This document shows, piece by piece, positions 44,994 to 54,355 of a stretch of DNA of 64,000 bases; positions within the stretch are counted from its first letter, which is position 1, and every line of letters starts with the position of its first letter. Position numbers and translations under genes: made by a program. The stretch is from an uncultured Marinicella sp. GTDB lineage: Bacteria; Pseudomonadota; Gammaproteobacteria; Xanthomonadales; Marinicellaceae. The notes under the pieces were generated by a model. That model did no database searches and had not been told where the DNA came from. It worked only from the letters and a program-made list of their open reading frames with translations. The stretch covers positions 372,001 to 436,000 of the forward strand of contig CANNBS010000001.1 of NCBI GenBank assembly GCA_947502925.1, given 5' to 3'.

Positions 44994-46313
44994 TTAGTCA
45001 TCAAAACCTGATTCAAATATTATATCGTCCAATAATGCACTAACACCCACTTGTATATTATCAATAACAAATGAGGCATTTAAGGTCGAAATTGAATGAA
45101 ACCCAGTTAAAACAGAACCTACCCCACGGCCAGTTGTAACACCATGTTGACGATCATCAACTATTAAATTGTCATTAAAATATAGATCATAGCTCCCCAT
45201 ATCCATATCAAACACCCATTTAATCAAGTAATTCGTATTGATTTGATAATTGGCCACATTCAACATGACCCCATTTGCATCAGATATTGAAACGTCTGTG
45301 TTATCTGAAAAACTTATCGTGTTGAATGATGATCCACTCAGTCCATTTTCTCGTATTGAGAAGCTATATTTATCCATTTCTTCAAACACAACTTCTGCCG
45401 AGATCACGACAATACCCTTTGTTTCTTCACGCTCATTCAAAAACTCCCACCGTAACTTTTTAGCTGAATTAGAGGGTGTTCTATAAACGAGAAGCCCCTG
45501 ATTACCTGTCAAATCAGAAACCACCTCAGTATCAATACCTATCGATGGAATACTTATGGGTTCACCCAATTCCGGACCACCTTCTCCAATTGGATCGCCC
45601 AGCGATTTATTTTCAAAATCAGCATCAAGCACCAGTGGCAACTCCCTTATTTGTTCGACTACAATATTATCCAGAGTGAACGGTTTATTACCAGAATTTT
45701 CAAAATAACCAATTAAAAAGCTCCCAATACCTCGATCATCAACACCAAACGCCCTGTCTGTAAATAAAGTATGACCATTGATACTTAATGAACTTAAACC
45801 AGCCTCTAAATCAAATACAATATCTATGTGCTGCGTTGTTTGTGCCTGATATGTGTTATTTATCACGCTAATAACACCATTTTCATCACTAGCAAAAATG
45901 ACACCATTACTGCCAAAGCTTATGTTCAAAAATGAACGGGTAGATCCTCCTCCGCCCTCTCGAAAGCGTAATGCGTAAGCATCCAAAGCGGAGGGTGTAA
46001 AATCAAAGCTAATGGAAACTTCCCCTTCCGTTAATTCATCACCGTCCAAAAAGTCCCATCTCATTAATTGAGTCCTGGGGAGAACCTGCTCATTTTGCAC
46101 ATGAATTAGATTTTCACCTCTCGTCACTTCAATAACTTCGGCCTCTAACCCATCTAAATCTGATGGTTCATTAAATGGGCTTCCGCCATCGTTTAAAAAA
46201 CTTCCTGGCGTAAGCTCATTAAAATCAACACTAAACACAGGCAGTTCAATTGAGATATCCGCCATACCCAATCCTGGCAAACTCATTAAAATAAAGCCAA
46301 TTTTTTTCAACAT
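44994..46313 (-). CDS. Secreted protein with two tandem beta-sandwich domains
   Basis: 439 residues; signal peptide about 1-18 (LPGLGMA). Two homologous halves follow, about 28-222 and 230-425. Each opens with DFNELTPGSFLNDGG or DFENKSLGDPIGEGG, holds a (M/L)RW(D/E)FL strand, a RFREGG/SIRENG turn near the middle, an (I)GSFL/VGSVLTG strand and an FTLDNI/FVIDNI strand. This looks like LamG/concanavalin-like sandwiches. The C-terminus is IIFESGFDD, akin to other secreted proteins in the window. No catalytic motif seen; binding or adhesion is a guess. Ends at the 44.95-kb terminator. Confidence 0.75.
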   Translation of the reverse strand: MLKKIGFILMSLPGLGMADISIELPVFSVDFNELTPGSFLNDGGSPFNEPSDLDGLEAEVIEVTRGENLIHVQNEQVLPRTQLMRWDFLDGDELTEGEVSISFDFTPSALDAYALRFREGGGGSTRSFLNISFGSNGVIFASDENGVISVINNTYQAQTTQHIDIVFDLEAGLSSLSINGHTLFTDRAFGVDDRGIGSFLIGYFENSGNKPFTLDNIVVEQIRELPLVLDADFENKSLGDPIGEGGPELGEPISIPSIGIDTEVVSDLTGNQGLLVYRTPSNSAKKLRWEFLNEREETKGIVVISAEVVFEEMDKYSFSIRENGLSGSSFNTISFSDNTDVSISDANGVMLNVANYQINTNYLIKWVFDMDMGSYDLYFNDNLIVDDRQHGVTTGRGVGSVLTGFHSISTLNASFVIDNIQVGVSALLDDIIFESGFDD

Positions 46314-46453
46314 ACTTATACAACTCCAAACAAAAAAGCGTACTGTATGCCTTTCGAACTTATTTATTATGAAAAAAACCTAAAATTTATATGAAATTTA
46401 AACAACCTTTTAAGCATTTGACATAATCATACCGATGGATTGAAATATTCCTT

Positions 46454-46705
46454 TTACTTTGAAAACACCTTACCACCAATCATTTTAAAAGCCGGTGTAC
46501 CACGCACCAACATATCACGGGCAAATTCCTGACCGCATTCAGGACAAAAACAGGGCTTTTCAGTGAAATCCTGCGTGATGCGTTCTTTAAAACATTTCAC
46601 CAGCGAACCCTTACCACCTTTACGGTACTTAAACAACTGGCTTTTGCATTGGCTGCAATAAACATCCACTGTTCTGGTCGGGCCTTTTTTATTGGGTTTT
46701 GCCAT
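46454..46705 (-). CDS. Small conserved zinc-ribbon protein
   Basis: 83 residues with two cysteine knuckles: VYCSQCKSQLFKYRKGGKGS and CFCPECGQEFARD, plus a single Cys in between (LVKCFKERI). The ends are basic. It fits conserved zinc-ribbon proteins of gammaproteobacteria that may touch nucleic acid; no function is known to me. Its G+C is nearer the chromosomal average than that of the repeat-protein genes on both sides. Confidence 0.75.
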   Translation of the reverse strand: MAKPNKKGPTRTVDVYCSQCKSQLFKYRKGGKGSLVKCFKERITQDFTEKPCFCPECGQEFARDMLVRGTPAFKMIGGKVFSK

Positions 46706-46802
46706 AAATGTTAAAGCTATAAATCATCACAATTAGCAAAATATTTAAATGCCTATAACCTTATTATTTGTAATTGCTTGATATGATGTAAATAATAATT
46801 AT

Positions 46803-49121
46803 TTACTCAAAACTATTTTTATAGATTAAATCGTCTTTAATATCATAAACAAAAATTGAGCCTGAATTTTCACCTTGTTGACCTGTATAAGGCGCAGATA
46901 TATATAATTGAGAATTATCAACCACTATTTTGTATCCAAACCAATCTGCATTTGCAAGATTTGATTCTGTTATGTTTTGTTCAAACTCCCATGTATTATT
47001 ATTGAATCTAAATAAAGACACATCACCAATTCGATTTTCATTTACATCTTTTTTTAATGGTGCAGAGATAAATAACTGATCATTATCAATGGCCACTGAC
47101 TGACCAAATTTATTGAACTCATTTATGACTGGATGCAGTATTTTTTGTTGCTCAACCCACTGGTTGCCGATTTTGACATAACTATAAACAGCTCCTTCGA
47201 ATAGATTAAAATCTCCTTCAGCACCAATAAATAATTGTGACCCATTACCTGTAACTGAACTCCCAAAATTCATGCCCGAAGCAATGTTTAAAGGCACAAT
47301 TTTTTGTGATTCTTGCCAGTTACCTAGTATATTTTCAAAAACATAAACGGCATCAGAAGCGCTTACAAACAATTGATTATCATCATAAAACAAATTTTGA
47401 CCAAAGAAACCACTTCGGTCAGAAGATACAATTTTTTGTTTTTCTTCCCATATATTATTCTCTTTCTTAAATATATAAACGCTACCGGTAGATGATGACT
47501 GGAGTATTTCATAAGAATCGGCGACAAAAATATATTCATCCACCAAAATTACTGAGCTACCGAATCTCTTGGTTTCTTCTTCGTAAAGTGTCGGAATCAG
47601 AGTTTCACCTTCTAACCATTCCCCATTTGTTTTTTCAAAAATCTTTACTAGGCCACTATAATGTTGGCCGTTATACCAAGCTCTTAAAGGTGCGCTAATA
47701 ACAGCCGTGTTTTCATTTAAAGCGTACTGATAATTAAAGCCTCCATTAAAATAATTAACTCCTCCCCAGCTCATATCAACATAATCAACAATTTGATTAT
47801 CATGAGAACTTATTTCTCGATAACTTGACACACTGAACGGATACCCATCATTATCCAATGTGAAATCTTCAACCATTAAATGGCCATTATGGACAGCAAA
47901 TGTATTCCCAAAAAATAGTTCATAGGCGCCATAATCGGGTCTAAAATATTCTGGATTGCCTAGGGATCCATTGTTTATTTGATACATATAGACTGTTCCA
48001 GTATCAATACCTGTCGCCGTTGTTAAAACCTGATTGCCATGAATCCCAACTTCAAATCCAAAGTAATATGTATTTTCAGGAAAATCAGTGGGTGACGAAT
48101 GAAAACTTTTTTCATTCCATCCACCGTTTTCAAATTGAAAATGGTAAAACCCCTCAAGCCTCACATACAAATATTTTGCCCGAGTGGCCACAAAATGATC
48201 ACCCTCAAGCGCAATATTTGTCGCAAAATCATCTCCTTCCTGATGATCATTTGGATATATATACTCAGTAAAAACATAACTACCCGCGTCATACTTGTAG
48301 GCCGAAATAACACCATCACCCAGGGTGTTTAAACGCTTCTCAGGTGAGCCAATTAATAGATGTTGATTATTTATGGCTAAAGAATCTCCAAACGAACGCC
48401 AGGTATTTGAAAAAATTTGACTTTCGACCCATTCGTTTGACTGCAAACTATAAGTAAATAAGTGAACATTGTCTGTATAAGAATCATTTATCAGTATTTT
48501 ATTGTCATGTGCTTTAACATTGTAAGCGTATAGATTATTTGAAGCGACTTCCGAAGGCTTAAGCTTGCCAGTCTCAATCCATTGCTGACCATTCAAATGA
48601 TAAACATAAACGCCTCTGTCAGGCACCTCCACTGTAGATTGATGTCTTGTACCCACAAAAAGTTTGTTGTTTGTTACATCAATAGAAGTGGCAAAAATTT
48701 CATTTACAATCGGATTTTGGGGGGTGATTTTTTGAGTTTGACTCCAAACACCATTGATTTTCTTAAATACATAGACCGCACCATTGTCTATTTCCGAGGT
48801 AACAACCACAAATGAACCCATTACTTTTACTTCATTTCCGAAGCTGGCATATCCCTGAGCGTCATTGGGCTCTAAAAAGGCTGTCTCTTTCCATTCACTT
48901 TGTTCCCGCTCAAAAATAATAATACCTTTCCCTTGAGCATATTCATTCCCATTTCCTAAAGCAATAATGTCCGCATTAAAGTCAAAAGCTTTACCATAAC
49001 AACAATTAGTGACGCCTGGAACGTCTGGTAATAATACCTGATTTTTGGTAATGACTTTGGAAGACAGAGATTCAAAAGATATAAATAGCGCCAGAAAAAA
49101 GAAAAGGTAGATTGCTTTCAT
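46803..49121 (-). CDS. Large secreted beta-propeller-like (FG-GAP-type) repeat protein
   Basis: The longest frame starts at a TTG (49151); ATG 49121 begins a proper signal peptide (MKAIYLFFFLALFISFESLSS), giving 772 residues. About a dozen 45-55-residue units follow the pattern FG..V.....L.IG....G.VYVF....  ..W....K..P, e.g. FGNEVKVMGSFVVVTSE, FGQSVAIDNDQLFISAP, FGYKIVVDNSQLYISAP. This is the FG-GAP-like repeat found in extracellular beta-propellers. It ends LIYKNSFE, like the other secreted proteins here. The gene is markedly AT-rich. No enzymatic motif. Confidence 0.8.
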   Translation of the reverse strand: MKAIYLFFFLALFISFESLSSKVITKNQVLLPDVPGVTNCCYGKAFDFNADIIALGNGNEYAQGKGIIIFEREQSEWKETAFLEPNDAQGYASFGNEVKVMGSFVVVTSEIDNGAVYVFKKINGVWSQTQKITPQNPIVNEIFATSIDVTNNKLFVGTRHQSTVEVPDRGVYVYHLNGQQWIETGKLKPSEVASNNLYAYNVKAHDNKILINDSYTDNVHLFTYSLQSNEWVESQIFSNTWRSFGDSLAINNQHLLIGSPEKRLNTLGDGVISAYKYDAGSYVFTEYIYPNDHQEGDDFATNIALEGDHFVATRAKYLYVRLEGFYHFQFENGGWNEKSFHSSPTDFPENTYYFGFEVGIHGNQVLTTATGIDTGTVYMYQINNGSLGNPEYFRPDYGAYELFFGNTFAVHNGHLMVEDFTLDNDGYPFSVSSYREISSHDNQIVDYVDMSWGGVNYFNGGFNYQYALNENTAVISAPLRAWYNGQHYSGLVKIFEKTNGEWLEGETLIPTLYEEETKRFGSSVILVDEYIFVADSYEILQSSSTGSVYIFKKENNIWEEKQKIVSSDRSGFFGQNLFYDDNQLFVSASDAVYVFENILGNWQESQKIVPLNIASGMNFGSSVTGNGSQLFIGAEGDFNLFEGAVYSYVKIGNQWVEQQKILHPVINEFNKFGQSVAIDNDQLFISAPLKKDVNENRIGDVSLFRFNNNTWEFEQNITESNLANADWFGYKIVVDNSQLYISAPYTGQQGENSGSIFVYDIKDDLIYKNSFE

Positions 49122-49288
49122 AATATTAAAGGTGTTTTTTTCATTATACAAATTTAATTTATATATTTGGTGAAATTTATCACAGATTCTAATGCCTCAA
49201 TACATCACTGAATTAACTAATCAAAACGATGGCTTTCTTTTTCAGCGGTTTTTAGGTAACCTGATAAACCTTTTCTAATGGCTTGTTT

Positions 49289-51187
49289 ATGATGAAACAA
49301 TTTTTAGTATTTGTATTGGTCTTCTCGGGTTTGTCGGCTTCGGCGGATGTGTTAACGCCGGAGAAATTATGGCAGGTTGAGCGGGTCTCGGCTTTGGGTT
49401 TGTCGCAGGATAAATCCCAGGTGTTTTTTAAAGTCACCACGCCTGATGTTTCGGCCAATGATTTTGATAAAAAGGTCTATAAATTATCCGTTGATGGCGG
49501 CCCGGCGCTGTTAACCGAGGCCTATGAAGGTCTGTTAAAGGATAAGAACTTATCACCTGATGGCACCAAGAAACTCTTTCACAAAGAAGTTCTGGTGAAT
49601 GAGGTCGCGGGTAAAGACCGCTATGAGGGCATGGATAAAGCTGAGGTGAATGTCTATGATTCTCTGGATTATCGCCATTGGTCCACCTATAACCAGGGCA
49701 AGTTTAATCATGTGTTTTACCGTGATTTAGCGACCGAGGAAGAAACTGATATTATGCCGGATGAGCCTTATTACACACCGCAAATGCCTTTTGGTGGTGA
49801 TGAGGATTATATTTGGGGCCCCGAAGGTAAGAATATTTACTACGTCAGCAAAAAACTGGTCGGCACAGAATACGCCAACAGCACCAATAGTGACATCTAT
49901 AAATATAATTTAAAATCGAAAAAGACTGAGAATATTACTAAAGATAATCCCGGTTACGACACCAGTCCGGCGTTTTCATCCAAAGGCACTTTGGCCTGGT
50001 TACAAATGAAAACACCGGGTTATGAAGCAGATAAGAACGATATTATTGTAAAACATAAAGGCTTTAACAATAATCTGACGGCGCATTGGGATGGGACTGT
50101 TCGCAGTTTCAAATGGGCCGAAGATGGTGAAAAAATCTATTTCACCGCACCGGTGGACGGCACCATTCAACTGTTCAGTGTCGATGATCCTGGTAAAACC
50201 AAACGCATGCCGGATTTACAACAACTCAGCGAAGGCCAGTTCGATGTCACCGGTATTGTCGGTGAAGTTGACGGTGCTTTAATCGTCACCCGCACCGATA
50301 TGAACCACGCGCCGGAAATTTATCGTTTTGATCTGGAAAAGCAATCCTTTAAGCAACTCAGCCATGTTAACGATGATCTCTACGAAAGCTTAGATTTACC
50401 CACGGTGAAAAAACGCATGGTGAAGACTCAGGACGGTCACGATATGCTGACCTGGGTGATTTATCCGCCGAACTTTGATAAAAACAAAAAATACCCGACC
50501 CTTTTGTACGCCCAGGGTGGTCCGCAATCAGCTTTATCACAGTTCTATTCTTATCGCTGGAACTTCCAGGTGATGGCCTCTCAAGGCTATATCATTGTGG
50601 CACCCAATCGCCGCGGTATGCCGGGTCACGGTGTGAAATGGAATGAAGCCATCAGTAAAGACTGGGGTGGTAAAGCCATGCAGGATTATCTCGATGCCAT
50701 CGATGATGTGGCCAAAGAGTCTTACGTGGATAAAGACCGTTTAGGGGCCATTGGTGCCAGTTTCGGCGGATATTCTGTGTTCTATTTAGCCGGTCATCAT
50801 GACAAGCGTTTTAAAACCTTTATTGCCCATGCCGGTGTGTTTGATCTGCGCAGCATGTACGGCACCACCGAAGAGCTGTTTTTTGTTAACCACGACATGG
50901 GTGGACCATACTGGGAAAAAGACAATAAAGACGCCCAGAAAGCCTTAGAAGACTTTAATCCGGTTAACTTTGTCAGCAATTGGGACACGCCGATTCTGGT
51001 GATGCACGGTAACACCGATTACCGCGTTCCAATCGGTCAGGGTTTAGCCGCTTTTCAGGCCGCACAACTGCAGGGCATTAAAAGCCGCCTGGTGTTTTTC
51101 CCGGATGAAAACCACTGGATCAGCACACCGCAAAATGGCTTAATCTGGCAAAAAGAATTCTTTAAGTGGCTTGAAGAAACGCTGTAA
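49289..51187 (+). CDS. Secreted S9-family prolyl oligopeptidase/dipeptidyl aminopeptidase
   Basis: The frame opens with TTG 49283; the ATG pair at 49289/49292 begins the signal peptide (MMKQFLVFVLVFSGLSASA). The mature protein of about 610 residues has an N-terminal beta-propeller with SPDGTKK, SSKGTLAW and WAEDGEKIYFTA blades, then the alpha/beta hydrolase: YAQGGPQSA, GASFGGYSVFY (catalytic serine), MHGNTDYRVP (aspartate) and DENHWI (histidine). It cleaves peptides in the periplasm or outside the cell. Its 3' end is closed by a terminator shared with the convergent DUF2207 gene. Confidence 0.93.
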   Translation: MMKQFLVFVLVFSGLSASADVLTPEKLWQVERVSALGLSQDKSQVFFKVTTPDVSANDFDKKVYKLSVDGGPALLTEAYEGLLKDKNLSPDGTKKLFHKEVLVNEVAGKDRYEGMDKAEVNVYDSLDYRHWSTYNQGKFNHVFYRDLATEEETDIMPDEPYYTPQMPFGGDEDYIWGPEGKNIYYVSKKLVGTEYANSTNSDIYKYNLKSKKTENITKDNPGYDTSPAFSSKGTLAWLQMKTPGYEADKNDIIVKHKGFNNNLTAHWDGTVRSFKWAEDGEKIYFTAPVDGTIQLFSVDDPGKTKRMPDLQQLSEGQFDVTGIVGEVDGALIVTRTDMNHAPEIYRFDLEKQSFKQLSHVNDDLYESLDLPTVKKRMVKTQDGHDMLTWVIYPPNFDKNKKYPTLLYAQGGPQSALSQFYSYRWNFQVMASQGYIIVAPNRRGMPGHGVKWNEAISKDWGGKAMQDYLDAIDDVAKESYVDKDRLGAIGASFGGYSVFYLAGHHDKRFKTFIAHAGVFDLRSMYGTTEELFFVNHDMGGPYWEKDNKDAQKALEDFNPVNFVSNWDTPILVMHGNTDYRVPIGQGLAAFQAAQLQGIKSRLVFFPDENHWISTPQNGLIWQKEFFKWLEETL

Positions 51188-51211
51188 ACTTATAAGGATA
51201 ATGACAAAAAG

Positions 51212-51241
51212 AACGCCGCTTTGAAACAGTGGCGTTTTTTA
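51212..51241. terminator. Bidirectional terminator between S9 peptidase and DUF2207 genes
   Basis: AACGCC (51212-51217) pairs with GGCGTT (51231-51236) across a 13-base loop. TTTT follows on the plus strand and CTTTTTG on the minus strand, so it can end both convergent transcripts. Confidence 0.8.
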
Positions 51242-51256
51242 TACCTGTTAAGCAAT

Positions 51257-53212
51257 TTACCAGCCACCGCCGCCACCGCCTCCGCCTCCGCCGCCGGAAA
51301 AGCCGCCACCGGAGGAAAAACTGCTGCTGGATGAATACGATGAGGAATACGAACTTGAATAACTGCCATAGCCGTCTGATGAAGACGATATGCTTTGTTT
51401 TGAAACCGGCACATCGGCGGCTTTTTGGGCTGTGCTGTCCAGTTGACCCGACAGAGCGGATAATTGTTCTGTCAGGGATTGGTCACTGAGCACATCGCCC
51501 TGATACCAACACAAGGGTAAATCACCTGTGGTTTTCGCGTCCACTTGTTCAGCACTAAATACAGCGCTAAACTTTTCGGCCCAGCGATTTTGCAATCCTA
51601 AGGCCACGGCATAAGGCAATAAGGCCTCATAATGTGCCAAATTCTGTTCCGGCGGGTTCATCAGGTTCATTCGCTGCTCTTCGGCCATACTGATATAGAG
51701 CTTTAAACCGGCAATTTTGTCCTGAATTTGACGGCCGTAAAGGGTCGGTGATTGCATCAACCATGTGAATAGAATATTTAGACCAATCATCGCTAAAGTG
51801 AAATAAATCCCCACGTGCACCGCCGCAAACCAATCCATTAATTCAGTGAAGGAACCTATTAGCATTAAGACCAATACCAAACCCACAATCACCGGCCAGG
51901 CCATTAATAAAACCACCGAAATCACAAAGGCAAAAGCAAACACCACAAAGCCGGCAATCATCTCACCCCAACTGAGGCCAAAGCCATAAAACAGACTGTA
52001 AAAGAGCAGACAACAAACAAAGCTCAGCATCCAGCCCCAAATAATATATCGGCGATTATTTTTAAAACAGGCGTCTTTATATTCCGACTTAAGCCGAAGC
52101 GCCAATTGTTTTTTACCCTTAGCCAGTTTCGCATTGGGCTTTTTATTGATGATGAGCTCATCCTTTTTATCAGCAAACAGGTTTTTATACAGCTGCCTTT
52201 CGCCTTTGGATAGTTTCTGCTGAGGCTGTTGTTTGAATAAGCGATAATGCTGAGACTTCTGTTTAATCATAAGCGCACCTTTAACGGCCAGATTTAATAT
52301 AGCAGCGGTTAAGGTGGTGTTGGTGATTTTTTTATTATCCAGGTAATTAATGGCCGCCGGCGACAGACCTTTGGGCGGTTTAAAGCGGGCAATAATCACA
52401 CCTTTTTTTGGATCTCGACCATGTCGAAGCCAGGCCACTGCCATAAAAACCAATAAACCCAGCACAGCCAATAAGGTACTGAGCCATAAGATGTTATGCT
52501 CAATAAAACGACCAATTTGTAAGCCGGGTTGATGGAACAGGTCTTTTTTAAAAGAGAGACCAATGGTTAAGCCCTGATGTGCAGCCAATGTTTGGGTGCT
52601 GGCAAAAGCCACCGTTTCGTTATCCCTTGAAAGAATCTTAAAACCGTCATCCTGTTGGCCCTGATAACCGGTCCAGCCCCTGATGTCTTTGATGGCTTGG
52701 CTGCCACCATTCGGCAAGCGAATCGTTACCGTCACCTTATTGATAGGAAATGACCAGCCGTTACCGGTGACATTCCAGTAGAATTCATCATAATCATCAA
52801 AAAACCGTAATTGATAATCGGTGCGGTAGGTCAGCTGAAAACGGTGCTGTCCATAAGACAAATAAAGAGTTTTATCGCCCATATAAACACGCTGGCCATT
52901 CACCATGTCTTGCAACATCATGGATGTCGGCTCACCATCCAGCATAACCGATAACACCTTAAAACCAGTGCGCCGTTCAATGGCCAGATTATTTCGATAA
53001 CGGGTGGGAAAATCGCGATAAATACCACGTTTTATGGCTTTACTTTCAGCCCAGACATCGATGGTTTCCACCACCGTTATCTCGCCATTGGCTTCAAGGC
53101 TAATGTCGCTGTCAAAATGCAGGATTTTTTCAACAGCCGAGACCGGTGCGATATGGATGAGCAAGCCTAAAATAAACAATCGGACCATCATGGCTTGTTG
53201 AATTTGTCGCAT
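51257..53212 (-). CDS. DUF2207 membrane protein with Ser/Gly-rich tail
   Basis: 651 residues: signal segment near residues 9-26, then a periplasmic DUF2207 domain (LEANGEITVVETIDV, RGIYRDFPTRY, YRTDYQLRFFDDYDEFYWN), a membrane helix at about 240-260, a cytoplasmic domain, three further helices at about 395-480, and a low-complexity C-terminus of serine/tyrosine then poly-glycine ending W. The family is common and uncharacterised. The ATG at 53212 overlaps the stop of the upstream VOC gene (TGATG), which favours this start over a later ATG. Confidence 0.88.
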   Translation of the reverse strand: MRQIQQAMMVRLFILGLLIHIAPVSAVEKILHFDSDISLEANGEITVVETIDVWAESKAIKRGIYRDFPTRYRNNLAIERRTGFKVLSVMLDGEPTSMMLQDMVNGQRVYMGDKTLYLSYGQHRFQLTYRTDYQLRFFDDYDEFYWNVTGNGWSFPINKVTVTIRLPNGGSQAIKDIRGWTGYQGQQDDGFKILSRDNETVAFASTQTLAAHQGLTIGLSFKKDLFHQPGLQIGRFIEHNILWLSTLLAVLGLLVFMAVAWLRHGRDPKKGVIIARFKPPKGLSPAAINYLDNKKITNTTLTAAILNLAVKGALMIKQKSQHYRLFKQQPQQKLSKGERQLYKNLFADKKDELIINKKPNAKLAKGKKQLALRLKSEYKDACFKNNRRYIIWGWMLSFVCCLLFYSLFYGFGLSWGEMIAGFVVFAFAFVISVVLLMAWPVIVGLVLVLMLIGSFTELMDWFAAVHVGIYFTLAMIGLNILFTWLMQSPTLYGRQIQDKIAGLKLYISMAEEQRMNLMNPPEQNLAHYEALLPYAVALGLQNRWAEKFSAVFSAEQVDAKTTGDLPLCWYQGDVLSDQSLTEQLSALSGQLDSTAQKAADVPVSKQSISSSSDGYGSYSSSYSSSYSSSSSFSSGGGFSGGGGGGGGGGGW

Positions 53213-53649
53213 CAGTCGCTGGCAAACAAACGATTCATGTCCTTAAACGCCTTAAACTCCAAGGCATTGCCCGACGGATCTTTACAGAATAAAGTCGCCT
53301 GCTCACCGGCCTGGCCTTTAAAACGCACATAGGGTTCGATTATAAACTTTACACCATAATCAGTTAAGCGCTGGGCGAATTGTTGCCATTCGTCCATATT
53401 TAATACCACACCAAAATGCGGAATCGGTACGTCATGTTTATCGACATCACTGTGCAGCAGTTTAACCTGACCGTCCGGGCCTAAATTCGGATCCAAATGA
53501 CACACCAGCTGATGTCCAAAAAGATTTAAGTCAATCCAGTCTTTACTGGAACGACCCAAAGAACAACCGATGACATCCCGATAAAAAGCCGTGGCTTCGG
53601 CCACATCACGGCAGGCTATGGCCAGATGAAACGGGGTTAAGGCGCTCAT
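53212..53649 (-). CDS. VOC-family dioxygenase/bleomycin-resistance-like protein
   Basis: 145 residues forming two betaalphabetabetabeta units: FHLAIACRDVAEATAFYRDVIGC at the start supplies the first metal histidine (His8), PIPHFGVVLN a second, and LFCKDPSGNALEFKAF the final glutamate. The metal-binding set looks complete, so it may be an enzyme (glyoxalase or dioxygenase type); the substrate is unknown. It overlaps the upstream methyltransferase gene by four bases and the DUF2207 gene by one, so the three are co-translated. Confidence 0.85.
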   Translation of the reverse strand: MSALTPFHLAIACRDVAEATAFYRDVIGCSLGRSSKDWIDLNLFGHQLVCHLDPNLGPDGQVKLLHSDVDKHDVPIPHFGVVLNMDEWQQFAQRLTDYGVKFIIEPYVRFKGQAGEQATLFCKDPSGNALEFKAFKDMNRLFASD

Positions 53650-54236
53650 GGTTTGACCGCCGTTAATTGCACCACATCAGCGGCACCGGTGTGACCCCGG
53701 CCTTCAATCACATCACGCTTAAATTCTGCGATATGAACAATATCCAGGTCGGAAAAATCGGTTCGAAGTATGTCTTCAGTCATCATAAGCTCTTCTGCAG
53801 GTGGGCCGCCGGTGGTGTTTTTTAATTGCGCCGGGGTGTAGGCTTCGAGAATAATCACACCGCCGGATACCAGGCCATCAGTCGCTGACCTGTGAACCTG
53901 TTGGCGTAACACCGGCGGTAAATGGCAAAATATCGAAACGATGCCCTGCCAGCTGTTCGGTTCGATTGAATAATCGGCCAGATCAGCCTGAACGGTGGTG
54001 ATGTCAACACCACGATCATGGGCTAATTGTTCAGCTTTGTCCAGCCCCACTTTTGAGGCATCCACCGCCGTGACCTGATAACCCTGCTCTGCTAAGAACA
54101 CCGCATTTCGCCCCTCGCCTTCAGCCAGACACAAAACCCGACCCATCGGTATCGCTTCAAATTGTTCTGCCAGGAAATCATTGGGCGCCACCCCGTAAAA
54201 ATAACCCTCATCGGCAAATCGCTCGTCCCAAGACAT
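53646..54236 (-). CDS. TehB-like class I SAM methyltransferase
   Basis: 196 residues: WDERFADEGYFYGVAPNDFL at the start, a SAM-binding segment VLCLAEGEGRNAVFLAEQGYQVTAVDAS (read in parts), VSIFCHLPP, and IILEAYTPAQLKNTTGGP. This resembles the TehB/thiopurine-type subgroup where glycine-rich motif I is G-E-G-R-N. The substrate is unknown. It is first of a three-gene unit with the VOC and DUF2207 genes. Confidence 0.85.
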   Translation of the reverse strand: MSWDERFADEGYFYGVAPNDFLAEQFEAIPMGRVLCLAEGEGRNAVFLAEQGYQVTAVDASKVGLDKAEQLAHDRGVDITTVQADLADYSIEPNSWQGIVSIFCHLPPVLRQQVHRSATDGLVSGGVIILEAYTPAQLKNTTGGPPAEELMMTEDILRTDFSDLDIVHIAEFKRDVIEGRGHTGAADVVQLTAVKP

Positions 54237-54355
54237 CGTTACTCATACTCCTTAATGGTTTTTATCTATTTTAACACGAGCAATGTGTATCAGGACATGT
54301 CAGTCAAATATACAGGTCACAACAACAGCCATTTAACATGGTGCCGTTCTGCATT

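Noticed and set aside
51190..51489. Frames over the poly-Gly/Ser end of the DUF2207 gene on both strands
   Set aside because: Low-complexity shadow frames over GC-rich codon repeats; no independent signals.
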